A stretch of 64,000 nt of DNA from Bradyrhizobium ivorense (lineage in GTDB: Bacteria; Pseudomonadota; Alphaproteobacteria; Rhizobiales; Xanthobacteraceae). The position numbers and the translations under genes are program-made. Positions 1 to 8,406 of this stretch are shown piece by piece. Location of the stretch: assembly GCF_900696085.1 (NCBI RefSeq), contig NZ_CAADFC020000028.1:62001-126000 (forward strand). The letters are read 5' to 3'. Each line of letters opens with the position of its first letter. Positions within the stretch are counted from its first letter, which is position 1. The notes below the pieces were generated by a model. The model worked only from the letters and a program-made list of their open reading frames with translations. It did no database searches and was not told the origin of the DNA.

Positions 1-1
1 C

Positions 2-289
2 AACCGCCTGTCGCATTCCTACTCGGAGGCGCTGCCCGACTTCGTCAAGCTCGCCGACGCCTATGGCTGCGTCGGGCTGCGGGCGTCCAAGCCGGCCGAT
101 CTCGACGGCGCGATCAAGGAGATGATCTCGATCAAGCGCCCGGTGCTGTTCGATTGCCGCGTCGCGGCACTGGAAAACTGCTTCCCGATGATCCCGTCGG
201 GCAAGGCACACAACGAGATGCTGCTGCCGGAAGAGGCGACCAGCGAGGCCACCGCCAACGCTTTTGCCGCCGGCAAGGCGCTGGTGTGA
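2..289 (+). CDS. ilvB: Acetolactate synthase large subunit, C-terminal part
   Basis: This is the last 95 codons of a gene that starts before the window. The product is the catalytic subunit of acetohydroxyacid synthase, a ThDP enzyme that makes 2-acetolactate and 2-aceto-2-hydroxybutyrate for Val/Leu/Ile synthesis. The visible part is the end of the ThDP-binding domain, with the LPDFVKLADAYGC and KRPVLFDCRV stretches and the ENCFPMIPSGKAHNEM tail typical of alphaproteobacterial IlvB. The regulatory subunit gene ilvN lies about 1.2 kb downstream, separated by a repeat element and a PLP-enzyme gene, which is unusual because the two subunits are often adjacent. Family assignment is firm; the 5' end cannot be judged. 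Confidence 0.93.
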   Translation, partial: NRLSHSYSEALPDFVKLADAYGCVGLRASKPADLDGAIKEMISIKRPVLFDCRVAALENCFPMIPSGKAHNEMLLPEEATSEATANAFAAGKALV

Positions 290-310
290 CGATGGGGGAC
301 ACACATTCCG

Positions 311-413
311 CTGTCATCGCCCGGCTTGACCGGGCGATCCAGTACGCCGCGGCGTCTCGTTTGATCGCTAGTGTCTCTGGAATACTGGATCCCCGCTTTC
401 GCGGGGATGACAG
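311..413. repeat. Palindromic intergenic repeat, family C copy 1
   Basis: A roughly 100-bp element bounded by CTGTCAT (311-317) and ATGACAG (407-413), with two internal hairpins built on CGCCCGG/CCGGGCG and CCCCGC/GCGGGG. A reverse-complement relative lies at 41389-41509, sharing CGATCCAGTA, TGGAATACTGGAT-like and CGCCGCGGC blocks. It fills the ilvB to PLP-gene gap. An in-frame ATG at 371 inside it would add 23 residues to the next gene, which I judge not to be the real start. Confidence 0.8.
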
Positions 414-439
414 CAACGAAGGTCGGTCAGAAAGCACCC

Positions 440-1426
440 ATGTTTGATCTCAGCGAGCTCGAACGCGCCCACCGGATCGTCGGCACCGCGGTGCCGCCGA
501 CGCCGACGCATGCCTGGCCACTGCTGGCGGAGCGGCTCGGCACTTCCGTCGTGGTCAAGCATGAGAACCACACGCCGATCGGCGCCTTCAAGGTGCGCGG
601 TGGCCTGGTCTATCTCGAGCGGCTGAAGCGCGAGCGGCCCGATGTGCCCGGCATCATCTCGGCGACCCGCGGCAATCACGGCCAGAGCCTCGCCTTTGCC
701 GCCGGCCGGCACGGCGTGCCGGCGGTGATCTATGTGCCGCGCAGCAACTCGGTCGAGAAGAATCGCGCCATGCGCGCGTTCGGCGCCGAGCTGGTCGAGC
801 ACGGCGACGATTTTCAGGCCGCCCGGGAAGAGGCCGAGCGCCGCGCCCAGTTCGCCGGGCTGCACATGGTGCCGTCATTCCACCCGGACCTGGTGCTGGG
901 GGTTGCGACCTACGCGCTCGAGCTGTTCCGCGCGACGGCGGACCTCGACACGCTCTATGTGCCGATCGGGCAGGGCTCCGGCATCTGCGGCTGCATCATG
1001 GCGCGCGACCTGCTCGGACTGAAGACCGAGATCGTCGGCGTGCAGTCGACCGAGGCGCCGTCCTACGCGTTGTCATTTGCGTCAGGCAAGATCGTCACCA
1101 CCGAGACAAGCAATACCCGGGCCGATGGCATGGCGACGCGGATTCCCGATCCCGAGGCGTTGGCGCTAATCCGCAAGGGCGCCTCGCGCATCGTGCAGGT
1201 CACTGACGACGAGGTCGCTGACGCGATCCGCGCCTACTGGACCGATACCCACAATCTCGCCGAAGGCGCCGGTGCCGCGGCGCTCGCTGCCGCGCTGCAG
1301 GAAAAAGCCAGGCTCGCCGGCAAGCGGGTCGGCCTGATCCTGAGCGGCGGCAATATCGATTTCGATCTGTTCCGGTCATGGATCGGGACGGAGGCCGCGC
1401 CGGCCGCGCAGCGCGCGGTGGCGTGA
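440..1426 (+). CDS. PLP-dependent threonine dehydratase-like enzyme
   Basis: A 328-residue fold-type II PLP enzyme. The Schiff-base lysine is probably K51 in GAFKVRGG, the phosphate-binding loop is GQGSGICG near residue 177, and SGGNID near the C-terminus fits the pyridine-nitrogen end of the site. There is no C-terminal ACT-like regulatory domain, so it resembles catabolic threonine dehydratase or EutB-like dehydratases in length. Its place between ilvB and ilvN suggests it deaminates threonine to 2-oxobutyrate, the isoleucine-branch substrate of IlvBN; this is inference. I chose ATG 440 because the upstream in-frame ATG at 371 lies inside a repeat element. Serine/threonine or hydroxyectoine-derived substrates remain possible. 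Confidence 0.85.
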   Translation: MFDLSELERAHRIVGTAVPPTPTHAWPLLAERLGTSVVVKHENHTPIGAFKVRGGLVYLERLKRERPDVPGIISATRGNHGQSLAFAAGRHGVPAVIYVPRSNSVEKNRAMRAFGAELVEHGDDFQAAREEAERRAQFAGLHMVPSFHPDLVLGVATYALELFRATADLDTLYVPIGQGSGICGCIMARDLLGLKTEIVGVQSTEAPSYALSFASGKIVTTETSNTRADGMATRIPDPEALALIRKGASRIVQVTDDEVADAIRAYWTDTHNLAEGAGAAALAAALQEKARLAGKRVGLILSGGNIDFDLFRSWIGTEAAPAAQRAVA

Positions 1427-1447
1427 GAAGAATCCAAGGGGACGACA

Positions 1448-1990
1448 ATGAACCAGCCCGCATCCGCCTACTTCCTGGAAGAGCGCCACGATCCCAACGA
1501 GACGCACACGCTGTCCGTGCTCGTGCAGAACGAGCCCGGCGTGCTCGCCCGCGTGATCGGCTTGTTCTCCGGCCGCGGCTACAACATCGATAGTCTCACC
1601 GTCTCGGAGACCGAGAGCCAGAAACATCTCTCGCGCATCACCATCGTCACCACGGGCACGCCGATGGTGATCCAGCAGATCAAGCATCAGCTCGATCGCA
1701 TGATCCCGGTCTATCGCGTCGTCGACATGACGCTGACCGGGCAGGCGATCGAGCGCGAGCTCGCGATGGTCAAGGTGCGCGGCACCGGCGACCACCGCGT
1801 CGAGGCGCTGCGGCTGGCCGATGCGTTCCGCGCCCGGGTGATCGACGCCACGACCGAGAGCTTCGTGTTCGAGATCACAGGCAATTCGTCCAAGATCAAT
1901 CAGTTCATCGACCTGATGCGCCCGCTGGGGCTGGTCGAGGTGTCACGAACCGGGGTGGCCGCGATCACGCGCGGGCCGGAAGGGATGTGA
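1448..1990 (+). CDS. ilvN: Acetolactate synthase small (regulatory) subunit
   Basis: A 180-residue IlvN/IlvH-type protein. The N-terminal ACT domain (about residues 14-90, beginning HTLSVLVQNEPGVLARVIGLF) binds valine for feedback control of IlvB, and the C-terminal half is the ALS small-subunit domain ending near the VSRTGV motif. A purine-rich AAGGGGAC stretch sits 6-13 bases before the ATG. It follows the PLP enzyme by 21 bp and is followed by a methyltransferase gene after only 3 bp, so these are probably one transcript with ilvB. Length matches the family. Very sure of the assignment. Confidence 0.96.
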   Translation: MNQPASAYFLEERHDPNETHTLSVLVQNEPGVLARVIGLFSGRGYNIDSLTVSETESQKHLSRITIVTTGTPMVIQQIKHQLDRMIPVYRVVDMTLTGQAIERELAMVKVRGTGDHRVEALRLADAFRARVIDATTESFVFEITGNSSKINQFIDLMRPLGLVEVSRTGVAAITRGPEGM

Positions 1991-1993
1991 ATC

Positions 1994-2689
1994 ATGTTGG
2001 CGCGCGACTGGTACTACACCCAACGGCGGCGGGTCGGGCTCGATACCGCGGTGGCCTCGATCTATGACGTCACCGAGGACAGCGATGCCCGCGCCCGCCA
2101 GGCGCTGACCACGCTCGGCGTCAAGCCGGGCTGGCGGGTCGCCGACATCGGTTGCGGCAACGGCGTGCTGGCGACCGAGGCCGCCTTGATGGGCGCCGAA
2201 GTCGACGCCATCGACATCTCGCCGGCGATGCTCGGGCTCGCCGAGATTTACGCGCGCGACCGCAAGGCGAACATCCGGACCCAGCCGGCCGGGCTCTTGT
2301 CCTTCGCCTATCAGGCGAATTCGTATGATTTGATCGTCAGCGAGTTCACGCTGCACCACTTGCCGGACTTCTGGAAGGCGGTGGCGATGTCGCGGATCTT
2401 CAACGCGCTGAAGCCGGGCGCCAACTTCTATCTGCGCGACATGGTGTTCGTCAGCATGCCCGACGGCGTCGAGCGCGACGTCGAGGGCTGGGCGGATTTC
2501 TCGATCAAGAACCACGATTTCGAGCGCGACAGCGTGATGACCCACATGCGTGACGAATACTCGACCTTCGGCTGGGTGATGGAGCGCATGCTGACCGAGA
2601 CCGGCTTCGCGCTGGTCTCGGCCGACTATCACGCGCCGCTGCACGGCACTTATCTGCTGCGCAAACCGAAGCCGGACGAACAGATCTAG
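1994..2689 (+). CDS. Class I SAM-dependent methyltransferase
   Basis: A 231-residue protein with a SAM-binding Rossmann motif VADIGCGNGVLATEA (about residues 50-64), followed by the acidic loop DAIDIS, and a motif IV-like SEFTLHHL. The ends do not point to a substrate. It starts 3 bp after ilvN and is probably translationally coupled to it, which raises a possible link to branched-chain keto-acid metabolism, although no known step in that pathway needs a methyltransferase. Substrate unknown. Confidence 0.8.
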   Translation: MLARDWYYTQRRRVGLDTAVASIYDVTEDSDARARQALTTLGVKPGWRVADIGCGNGVLATEAALMGAEVDAIDISPAMLGLAEIYARDRKANIRTQPAGLLSFAYQANSYDLIVSEFTLHHLPDFWKAVAMSRIFNALKPGANFYLRDMVFVSMPDGVERDVEGWADFSIKNHDFERDSVMTHMRDEYSTFGWVMERMLTETGFALVSADYHAPLHGTYLLRKPKPDEQI

Positions 2690-2732
2690 ACGCCGACGCC
2701 AGAAGCGAAACGGAAGCAAAAGACGAACAACA

Positions 2733-3611
2733 ATGAAGCCGGCCGATGTTGGCATCGCCGTCATGGTCGCGGTGATCTGGGGGCTTGCGTTCGTCGCAAG
2801 CCGGATCGCGCTCGATGAGCTGCCCCCGGAATTGATGACCGCGCTGCGCTTTGGCATCGCGGCGGTGCCGTGCCTGTTCGTGCGCAAGCCGGCCCAGGTC
2901 TCGTGGCCGCTCCTGATCGCCATCAGCTTCACGCTGTTCCTCGGCCAATTCCTGGCGCAGTCGATTGCCATCGCGCATGGCGTGCCGGTCGGGCTCACCA
3001 GCGTGATCGTGCAAAGTCAGGCGCTGTTCACCATCGGCTTTGCCGCCGTGCTGTTCGGCGAACTACCGTCGCGGATGCAGACGGTTGGCATTGCGATTGC
3101 CGCGTTCGGCCTGCTGATGATCTGCGGTACCGTCGGCTACGACTTCAGCGTCACCGCTTTTGCCATCCTGATGATCTCACCGATCTCGTTCGCGATCGGC
3201 AACCTGCTGCTGCGGCCGGCGCAGGGCGCGCGCATGTTCGACCTGTTCGCGTGGCTGTGCCTTTGCGCGGCGGTGCCATTGTTCATCCTGTCATTCGTCA
3301 CCCTGGGACCGCTGCCGCTGGGGCAGGCGCTGTGGCATCTGTCACCGGCCGGCATCGTCTCGATGCTGTTCGTCGGCACCATCTCGACCAGCATCGCCTA
3401 CTGGCTGTGGGGTCGGCTGCTGCGGGACTACCCGGCCGCACAGGTGGTGCCGTTCGCGCTGCTGGTGCCGTTTGTCGGCTCGGCGGCCTCGAGCATCGTA
3501 TTTGGTGAAAAATTCGGGCCGCTGCGGCTGGCCGGCATGATCACGGTGATCGCCGGCATCGCCGTCATGCTGCTGTCGAAGCGGCCTAAAGTTCTGCCGA
3601 AAGTCGCGTGA
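2733..3611 (+). CDS. DMT-family (EamA) transporter
   Basis: A 292-residue inner-membrane protein with about ten hydrophobic segments arranged as two EamA repeats, each opening with a proline/glycine-rich first helix (for example IWGLAFVASRIALDELPP). This family exports amino acids or other metabolites. It lies 43 bp after the methyltransferase and 7 bp before a LysE-type exporter, in the same direction as the ilv genes, so it may act as an overflow exporter for amino acids; the substrate is inference. The C-terminus is short and basic, as usual for cytosolic tails. Confidence 0.88.
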   Translation: MKPADVGIAVMVAVIWGLAFVASRIALDELPPELMTALRFGIAAVPCLFVRKPAQVSWPLLIAISFTLFLGQFLAQSIAIAHGVPVGLTSVIVQSQALFTIGFAAVLFGELPSRMQTVGIAIAAFGLLMICGTVGYDFSVTAFAILMISPISFAIGNLLLRPAQGARMFDLFAWLCLCAAVPLFILSFVTLGPLPLGQALWHLSPAGIVSMLFVGTISTSIAYWLWGRLLRDYPAAQVVPFALLVPFVGSAASSIVFGEKFGPLRLAGMITVIAGIAVMLLSKRPKVLPKVA

Positions 3612-3618
3612 GGGCACC

Positions 3619-4227
3619 ATGTCCAGTTCGTTGCTGTTCGCCTTTGTCGTGTTCGCCGTCGTGATGTTCTTCACCCCGGGCCCCAACAACATCATGCTGC
3701 TGTCGTCCGGCCTGACCTACGGCTTCCGCCGCACGGTGCCGCATATCGCCGGCATCACGGTCGGCTTCGCCTTCATGGTCGGCGCGGTCGGCGTCGGGCT
3801 CGGCACCATCTTCCTCGCCTATCCGGTGCTGCAGACGATCCTCAAATATGGCGGCGTCGCCTATCTGATCTATCTGGCCGCCATCATCGCCATGGCCGAG
3901 CCGCCCTCGGCGGACAAGGACGAGAAGGCGGGCCGCGGCCCGATGACGTTCTGGGGCGCGGCCATGTTCCAGTGGATCAACGCCAAGGGCTGGGTGATGG
4001 TGATCGGCACCATCACCGCCTATGCCGCGATTGCCACATTTCCCTGGAATATCGCGATCCAGGTCGGCCTCAGCCTGCTGCTGGGCACGGTGTCCTGTAC
4101 GGTCTGGGCGCTGTTCGGCACCGCGCTGCGGCCGATCCTGACCTCGCACCTGGCGATCCGGATCTTCAATGTGGCGATGGCCATCCTGCTCCTGGCCTCG
4201 CTCTACCCGGTCTTCATGGACGCATGA
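3619..4227 (+). CDS. LysE/RhtB-family amino acid exporter
   Basis: A 202-residue protein with about six membrane segments and the family signature FFTPGPNNIMLL near the N-terminus. LysE/RhtB proteins export amino acids using the proton motive force. It starts 7 bp after the EamA gene and ends 151 bp before ilvC. Two tandem exporters between ilvN and ilvC fit relief of branched-chain amino acid or homoserine/threonine excess, but specificity cannot be read from the sequence. Confidence 0.88.
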   Translation: MSSSLLFAFVVFAVVMFFTPGPNNIMLLSSGLTYGFRRTVPHIAGITVGFAFMVGAVGVGLGTIFLAYPVLQTILKYGGVAYLIYLAAIIAMAEPPSADKDEKAGRGPMTFWGAAMFQWINAKGWVMVIGTITAYAAIATFPWNIAIQVGLSLLLGTVSCTVWALFGTALRPILTSHLAIRIFNVAMAILLLASLYPVFMDA

Positions 4228-4255
4228 TGCCGCACCGCGCCATGCGAGATGGGGG

Positions 4256-4273
4256 TTTCCCCTGACGGGGAAA
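4256..4273. other. Hairpin in the lysE-like to ilvC gap
   Basis: TTTCCCC (4256-4262) pairs with GGGGAAA (4267-4273) over a TGAC loop. It has no T-tract, so it is a weak terminator candidate at best. It may instead overlap the ilvC promoter region, which otherwise fills 4228-4378; I see no leader peptide or T-box-like structure there. Confidence 0.35.
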
Positions 4274-4378
4274 ATGCTCTAGACAACGCCGGAAATTCGC
4301 GGGCGCCCGGCGGTTCTGTCCTTCCGAAAGCCTGATCCATCGGCCGATGTTCGGCCCCCTGCAAACGAGGAAACCACG

Positions 4379-5398
4379 ATGCGAGTTTACTACGATCGCG
4401 ATGCCGACCTGAACCTGATCAAGGGCAAGAAGGTCGCCATCGTTGGCTATGGCAGCCAGGGCCACGCCCATGCGCTCAACCTGAAGGATTCCGGCGTCAA
4501 GGAAGTAGCGATCGCGCTGCGCAAGGGCTCGGCCTCGGCCAAGAAGGCCGAGAACGCCGGCTTCAAGGTGATGGAAGTCGCCGAGGCCGCCAAATGGGCC
4601 GACCTCGTCATGATGCTGACCCCGGACGAGCTGCAGGGCGACATCTATCGCGAGCATCTGCACGACAACATGAAGAAGGGCGCGGCGCTGGTGTTCGCCC
4701 ACGGCCTCAACGTGCACTTCAACCTGCTCGACCCGCGCGCCGACCTCGACGTGCTGATGATCGCGCCGAAGGGCCCCGGCCACACCGTGCGCTCGGAATA
4801 TCAGCGCGGCGGCGGCGTGCCCTGCCTGATCGCGATTGCCAAGGATTCCTCCGGCAACGCCCATGACCTCGGCCTCAGCTACGCCTCGGCGATCGGCGGC
4901 GGCCGCGCCGGCATCATCGAGACCACCTTCAAGGAAGAGTGCGAGACCGATCTGTTCGGCGAGCAGGTGGTGCTCTGCGGCGGCCTGGTCGAGCTGATCA
5001 AGGGCGGCTACGAGACGCTGGTTGAGGCCGGCTACGCGCCGGAGATGGCCTATTTCGAGTGCCTGCACGAGGTGAAGCTGATCGTCGACCTGATCTATGA
5101 AGGCGGCATCGCCAACATGAACTACTCGATCTCCAACACCGCCGAATACGGCGAGTACGTCACCGGCCCGCGCATCGTCACCGACGAGACCAAGAAGGAG
5201 ATGAAGCGCGTCCTCAACGACATCCAGTCCGGCAAGTTCGCCCGCGACTGGATGCTGGAGAACAAGGTCAACCAGACCTCGTTCAAGGCGACCCGCGCCA
5301 AGCTCGCCGCGCACCCGATCGAGCAGGTCGGCGAGAAGCTGCGCGACATGATGCCCTGGATCAAGAAGGGCGCGCTGGTCGACAAGAGCAAGAACTGA
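4379..5398 (+). CDS. ilvC: Ketol-acid reductoisomerase, class I (NADP-dependent)
   Basis: A 339-residue enzyme that isomerises and reduces acetolactate or acetohydroxybutyrate to the dihydroxy acids of Val/Ile/Leu synthesis. The N-terminal Rossmann domain has GYGSQGHAHA at about residues 23-32. The C-terminal knotted domain carries the Mg-binding acidic run KEECETDLFGEQ and the helix pair ending in the PWIKKG tail. The length is that of class I (short) enzymes. GAGGAAA sits just before the ATG. It is the end of the ilv block and is followed by hairpins and a repeat before a convergent gene. Confidence 0.97.
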   Translation: MRVYYDRDADLNLIKGKKVAIVGYGSQGHAHALNLKDSGVKEVAIALRKGSASAKKAENAGFKVMEVAEAAKWADLVMMLTPDELQGDIYREHLHDNMKKGAALVFAHGLNVHFNLLDPRADLDVLMIAPKGPGHTVRSEYQRGGGVPCLIAIAKDSSGNAHDLGLSYASAIGGGRAGIIETTFKEECETDLFGEQVVLCGGLVELIKGGYETLVEAGYAPEMAYFECLHEVKLIVDLIYEGGIANMNYSISNTAEYGEYVTGPRIVTDETKKEMKRVLNDIQSGKFARDWMLENKVNQTSFKATRAKLAAHPIEQVGEKLRDMMPWIKKGALVDKSKN

Positions 5399-5408
5399 GA
5401 CTGCGCAG

Positions 5409-5434
5409 GGTGGGCACGCTGAGCCGTGCCCACC
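5409..5434 (+). terminator. Strong hairpin downstream of ilvC
   Basis: GGTGGGCACG (5409-5418) and CGTGCCCACC (5425-5434) form a perfect 10-bp stem over a six-base loop, 10 bp after the ilvC stop codon. No T-run follows, so it may be an mRNA 3'-end stabiliser or a Rho-assisted terminator rather than a classical intrinsic one. Confidence 0.5.
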
Positions 5435-5448
5435 GTGTGGTCCGCTTT

Positions 5449-5560
5449 CGTCATTGCGAGCGAAGCGAAGCAATCCATCGTGCGGCAAGCGGAGACATGG
5501 ATTGCTTCGCGGAGCCTGTCATCGGGCGCGCATTCGCGCGATCCGTTGGCTCGAATGACG
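5449..5560. repeat. Palindromic intergenic repeat, family A copy 1
   Basis: About 110 bp between two convergent genes. The outer ends CGTCATTGCGAGC and GCTCGAATGACG are inverted, and the inner arms GAAGCAATCCAT (5467-5478) and ATGGATTGCTTC (5497-5508) are a perfect 12-bp inverted repeat. A second copy lies at 24602-24687. It codes for nothing I can support. Confidence 0.85.
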
Positions 5561-5580
5561 GGGATGTACGACGCCGGAGG

Positions 5581-6687
5581 CTACCCTACCGCCGCCGGCT
5601 GCTTCTCGATCCGGTTGTGGAGCTGCCAGAACCGCACGGTACGCTGCGCCGTTTCCAGCGACAGCCGCCGGTAGTCGCGCTGTGCGACCTCAAGGGTCGC
5701 GTCGTCGAGCGGATGCGGCAGCGGCCGCCGGCGCAGGATGGATTCCACCGTCGGCCAGTTCAGCCGCGCCGAGCGGCACGGGATCAGGATCAGGTCCGAG
5801 CGCATGCCGAGCATCAGGCGTTCCACCATCACGATCGGCATGTCGTTGAGCACGGCGAGCGCGACCGTGACCTCGTCGAACTTGCCGGCCTCGGCGAATT
5901 TGTAGACCGCCGCATCGTCGAGCTCGTTGAGCTGCTTCATCAGCTTCACATACTCTTCCGCGATGCCGTAATTGCGGCGCGGGGTGGCGGCCTCCTGCTC
6001 GGCGATGTGGTCGAGCACCTGGCGGATATCGTCGCGCACCGCGGGCGGCGCGATCGCGAGCAAGCGGGCGCGCACCGTGGCCTTGGCGCGGGCCAGCAGG
6101 TCATGCAGCAGCTTGGCCGGAAGGTCGAGCCGCAGCCCGAGGATCTCGACCAACTCGTCGTCCTGCTCGGCGCGGGCGACGATGTTGGAATAGCCGTCGT
6201 CGGAGAACTGGGCGCTGGCGTTCTTGGCGAGCCGCCGGATCACCCGGTCCTCACCGCGGCCGATGATCACGTCGGTGACGACCTCGGGCAGGTTCTCGCG
6301 CGCCGAGATCGCAAACAGATGATCCTGTCCCTTGGTGCTGGCGATCTCGCGCAGCGCCTCCGGGCTGAGGCGGCTGGAATGGGTCAGCACCTCGCCGGCG
6401 ACGCTGATATCGTCGTCCCAGGCGAGATACTGGATCACCTCGAATGGTGCGTAGTCGCGCGGCGCAAGCCGCTTGGACAACTCGGCCCGCGCCCGCGTCT
6501 CGACGCGCGCGACCAGGAGGCAGAGCACGTCGTCGAACACCTTGACCTGCTCATCGTTGAGCCGGTCGCCGTCGTTCAGGAACAGGTCCGTGACCCGGCG
6601 CAGCGTCTGCACGCGCCTGGTCGAGGTCCCGTCCCGGACCGCATCTTCGAGTTCGGCAATAATCGATTCTGACGCCTGTTGCGCCAT
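5581..6687 (-). CDS. DUF2336 domain protein
   Basis: A 368-residue, mostly alpha-helical, soluble protein that matches the DUF2336 family common in Rhizobiales; the N-terminal MAQQASESIIAELEDAV start and the long run of HEAT-like helices are characteristic. It has no signal peptide or membrane segment. Function is unknown. An in-frame GTG 33 bp further upstream (6720) is possible, but ATG 6687 has an AAGG about ten bases before it and starts at the family's usual N-terminus. It is transcribed alone, convergent with ilvC. Confidence 0.85.
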   Translation of the reverse strand: MAQQASESIIAELEDAVRDGTSTRRVQTLRRVTDLFLNDGDRLNDEQVKVFDDVLCLLVARVETRARAELSKRLAPRDYAPFEVIQYLAWDDDISVAGEVLTHSSRLSPEALREIASTKGQDHLFAISARENLPEVVTDVIIGRGEDRVIRRLAKNASAQFSDDGYSNIVARAEQDDELVEILGLRLDLPAKLLHDLLARAKATVRARLLAIAPPAVRDDIRQVLDHIAEQEAATPRRNYGIAEEYVKLMKQLNELDDAAVYKFAEAGKFDEVTVALAVLNDMPIVMVERLMLGMRSDLILIPCRSARLNWPTVESILRRRPLPHPLDDATLEVAQRDYRRLSLETAQRTVRFWQLHNRIEKQPAAVG

Positions 6688-6829
6688 TGATGGGCAACCT
6701 TGTTGTTTGTTGGATGACACCTGCGATCACGATGCAACATGTGATGTTACGCCTGTGTTAAGCCGAAACCCGTGGCAAATACGGGTGCAATGCATCCTTA
6801 ACAGGCCGCGACCGGACCGGCTTCAACTT

Positions 6830-7873
6830 TCACAACTTTAAGGATTTTTTCAGCACGACGGCGGCGGCGGGCGCGACCGCGAAGACCTCGACCGGCGCCG
6901 CACGTCCGCGCAACTGGGTCGCGCCGAGCGGCTCGATGACGAGGTCGTCGGCCTGAGGAAGCAGGCGGTTCAGCTCGCCCGAGATCAACAGCGGCCGGTT
7001 CGCCTCCTTGCAGTGCTGCTGCAGCCGCGCCGTGACGTTCATGGTGTCGCCGAAATAGGCGATCTGCCGCCGCGAATCCCCGCATTCGCCGACGACGACA
7101 GGACCGGCATGGATCCCGGCGCGAAACGCCGGCACCATGCCGAATTCCTTGCGGTAGTGGTCGGCGCGTTGCGCCAGGCGGTCCTCGATCGCAAACACGC
7201 AGTCGAGCCAGCGCCGCGACGGCCGCCCAGTGTCGACCAGCCAGGTCACGATCACCTCGTCGCCGACATAGGCATGCACCTCGCCGCCATGCGCCACGAT
7301 GGCTTCGTCGATGTCGAAGAAGAAGCGGGTCAGCAGCTCCTGCACGCGCAATTCGCCCACGGCTTCGGCGACCGTCGTCGAGCCGACCAGATCGAGAAAC
7401 AGCAGCACGCGCTCCTCGCGCACCGGCTGGCGGTAGCGTCCCAGCGCGACGTTGAACAGCGTGCGTCCGCCGATCATCCGGACCAGCTCGTAGATGGTCG
7501 TGATCGGGATCGAGAGCAGCAGCGAGAGGCCGATGATCTTGAGAAAGGTCTCGCGGATCCACTTCGCCTCGAGCCCGTGCCCGTACAGAATGACTTCCAG
7601 CACCATCGCGGCGACCGCGACGACGACGGCCAGGATGACGGAGCGGACGAGCAGATCGACAATGAGCGGCCGCCGCCGCAGCCAGGCGCCGCGTGCGGTC
7701 AGATAGAGGTGCGTGCTCCAGATGATCAGGCTGATGGCGGCGCCTTCGAGGGCGCTGCGCAGATAGTTCGCGACCGACGCCTCGTCGGATTGGTCGAAGA
7801 CATAGCGAAACAGCCCGCCGACGAGCAGGCCGAACACCGCCAGAACGACCGCAGGCATCAGCGAGCGCCGCAT
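6830..7873 (-). CDS. Membrane class III adenylate/guanylate cyclase
   Basis: A 347-residue protein with four predicted membrane helices (about residues 6-24, 44-60, 74-97 and 108-128) and a class III cyclase domain from about 150 on. The metal-binding aspartates are visible as D161 in FLDLVGST and D205 in YVGDEV, and the transition-state region is present as DTMNVTARLQQ. It makes cAMP or cGMP from the nucleotide triphosphate at the inner membrane. ATG 7873 was chosen because GGAGGG lies just before it, although the frame stays open to 8269. A cyclic-nucleotide-binding membrane protein is encoded at 20162 in the same window but is not linked to it. Confidence 0.87.
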   Translation of the reverse strand: MRRSLMPAVVLAVFGLLVGGLFRYVFDQSDEASVANYLRSALEGAAISLIIWSTHLYLTARGAWLRRRPLIVDLLVRSVILAVVVAVAAMVLEVILYGHGLEAKWIRETFLKIIGLSLLLSIPITTIYELVRMIGGRTLFNVALGRYRQPVREERVLLFLDLVGSTTVAEAVGELRVQELLTRFFFDIDEAIVAHGGEVHAYVGDEVIVTWLVDTGRPSRRWLDCVFAIEDRLAQRADHYRKEFGMVPAFRAGIHAGPVVVGECGDSRRQIAYFGDTMNVTARLQQHCKEANRPLLISGELNRLLPQADDLVIEPLGATQLRGRAAPVEVFAVAPAAAVVLKKSLKL

Positions 7874-8068
7874 GATCCCTCCACACTGTCTGAGATATCC
7901 CGCGCGGGGCGGGATGGCCAGCCGCCGCGCCCCCTGGTTTTGCGATCGGCCGGGCTTGCATGCCATTGCGCTCGTGGGCCGTCCGACTACGCCGACCTGA
8001 TCGCAGGACCGGGGAACGGGAACCTCTCGGCCATCAGTGAGCCATCTTCCGGTGGCACGCCGACCGCC

Positions 8069-8302
8069 ATGATCGATGCGAAAAACCAGGATGAACTGAC
8101 CCGCCTTGCGGAGGATGCATTGCGCGCCCAGCCGGGATGCGAAACGGCGCGCGTGCCTGTCGTGGTCGCGCTGCCGGATGTGCGGATCGGCCGCAACTGG
8201 GAGATCCCGAATGTCGTGCTGGGCGACAGCCTGATCAGCGATGTCGACCGCGGCGTCCTGTCGGTGCATCGCCAGCTTGGCCGCAAATTCCGCCTGGTGT
8301 AG
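8069..8302 (+). CDS. Small conserved-looking hypothetical protein
   Basis: A 77-residue protein, divergent from the cyclase gene. It begins MIDAKNQDELTRLAEDAL and has alternating hydrophobic residues and a basic end (RQLGRKFRLV). There is no signal peptide, membrane segment or cysteine cluster. The composition looks like a real soluble protein and its stop codon directly precedes a repeat element. I do not recognise the family. The 195 bp between it and the cyclase start hold no gene I can see. Confidence 0.55.
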   Translation: MIDAKNQDELTRLAEDALRAQPGCETARVPVVVALPDVRIGRNWEIPNVVLGDSLISDVDRGVLSVHRQLGRKFRLV

Positions 8303-8304
8303 CG

Positions 8305-8405
8305 CTAAAGCGCGATGAGATTGGGTTGAGCCATCATCGCGCTTTAGTTCTTTTTCTTGAGCATGATCTTTTCGGAAAGCCGCTTCACACTTTTCCGGAT
8401 CATGC
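8305..8405. repeat. Double-hairpin repeat, family B copy 1
   Basis: The first hairpin is CTAAAGCGCGATGA (8305-8318) with its perfect complement TCATCGCGCTTTAG (8334-8347), followed by a T-rich stretch. The second is GCATGATC with GATCATGC around 8361-8405, enclosing CGGAAA and TTTTCCGG. A reverse-complement copy is at 45256-45347. It sits between convergent genes and could act as a bidirectional terminator. Confidence 0.85.
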
Positions 8406-8406
8406 C

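Noticed and set aside
371..439. N-terminal extension of the PLP enzyme starting at ATG 371
   Set aside because: The 23 extra codons lie inside repeat C copy 1 and the family N-terminus fits ATG 440.
4214..5488. Minus-strand 424-codon frame opposite ilvC
   Set aside because: GC-rich antisense shadow with a histidine/valine/glycine-rich translation and no family resemblance.
7013..8068. Long plus-strand frame over the cyclase gene
   Set aside because: It is the antisense shadow of the cyclase; only its final part from 8069 has a plausible independent start and composition.
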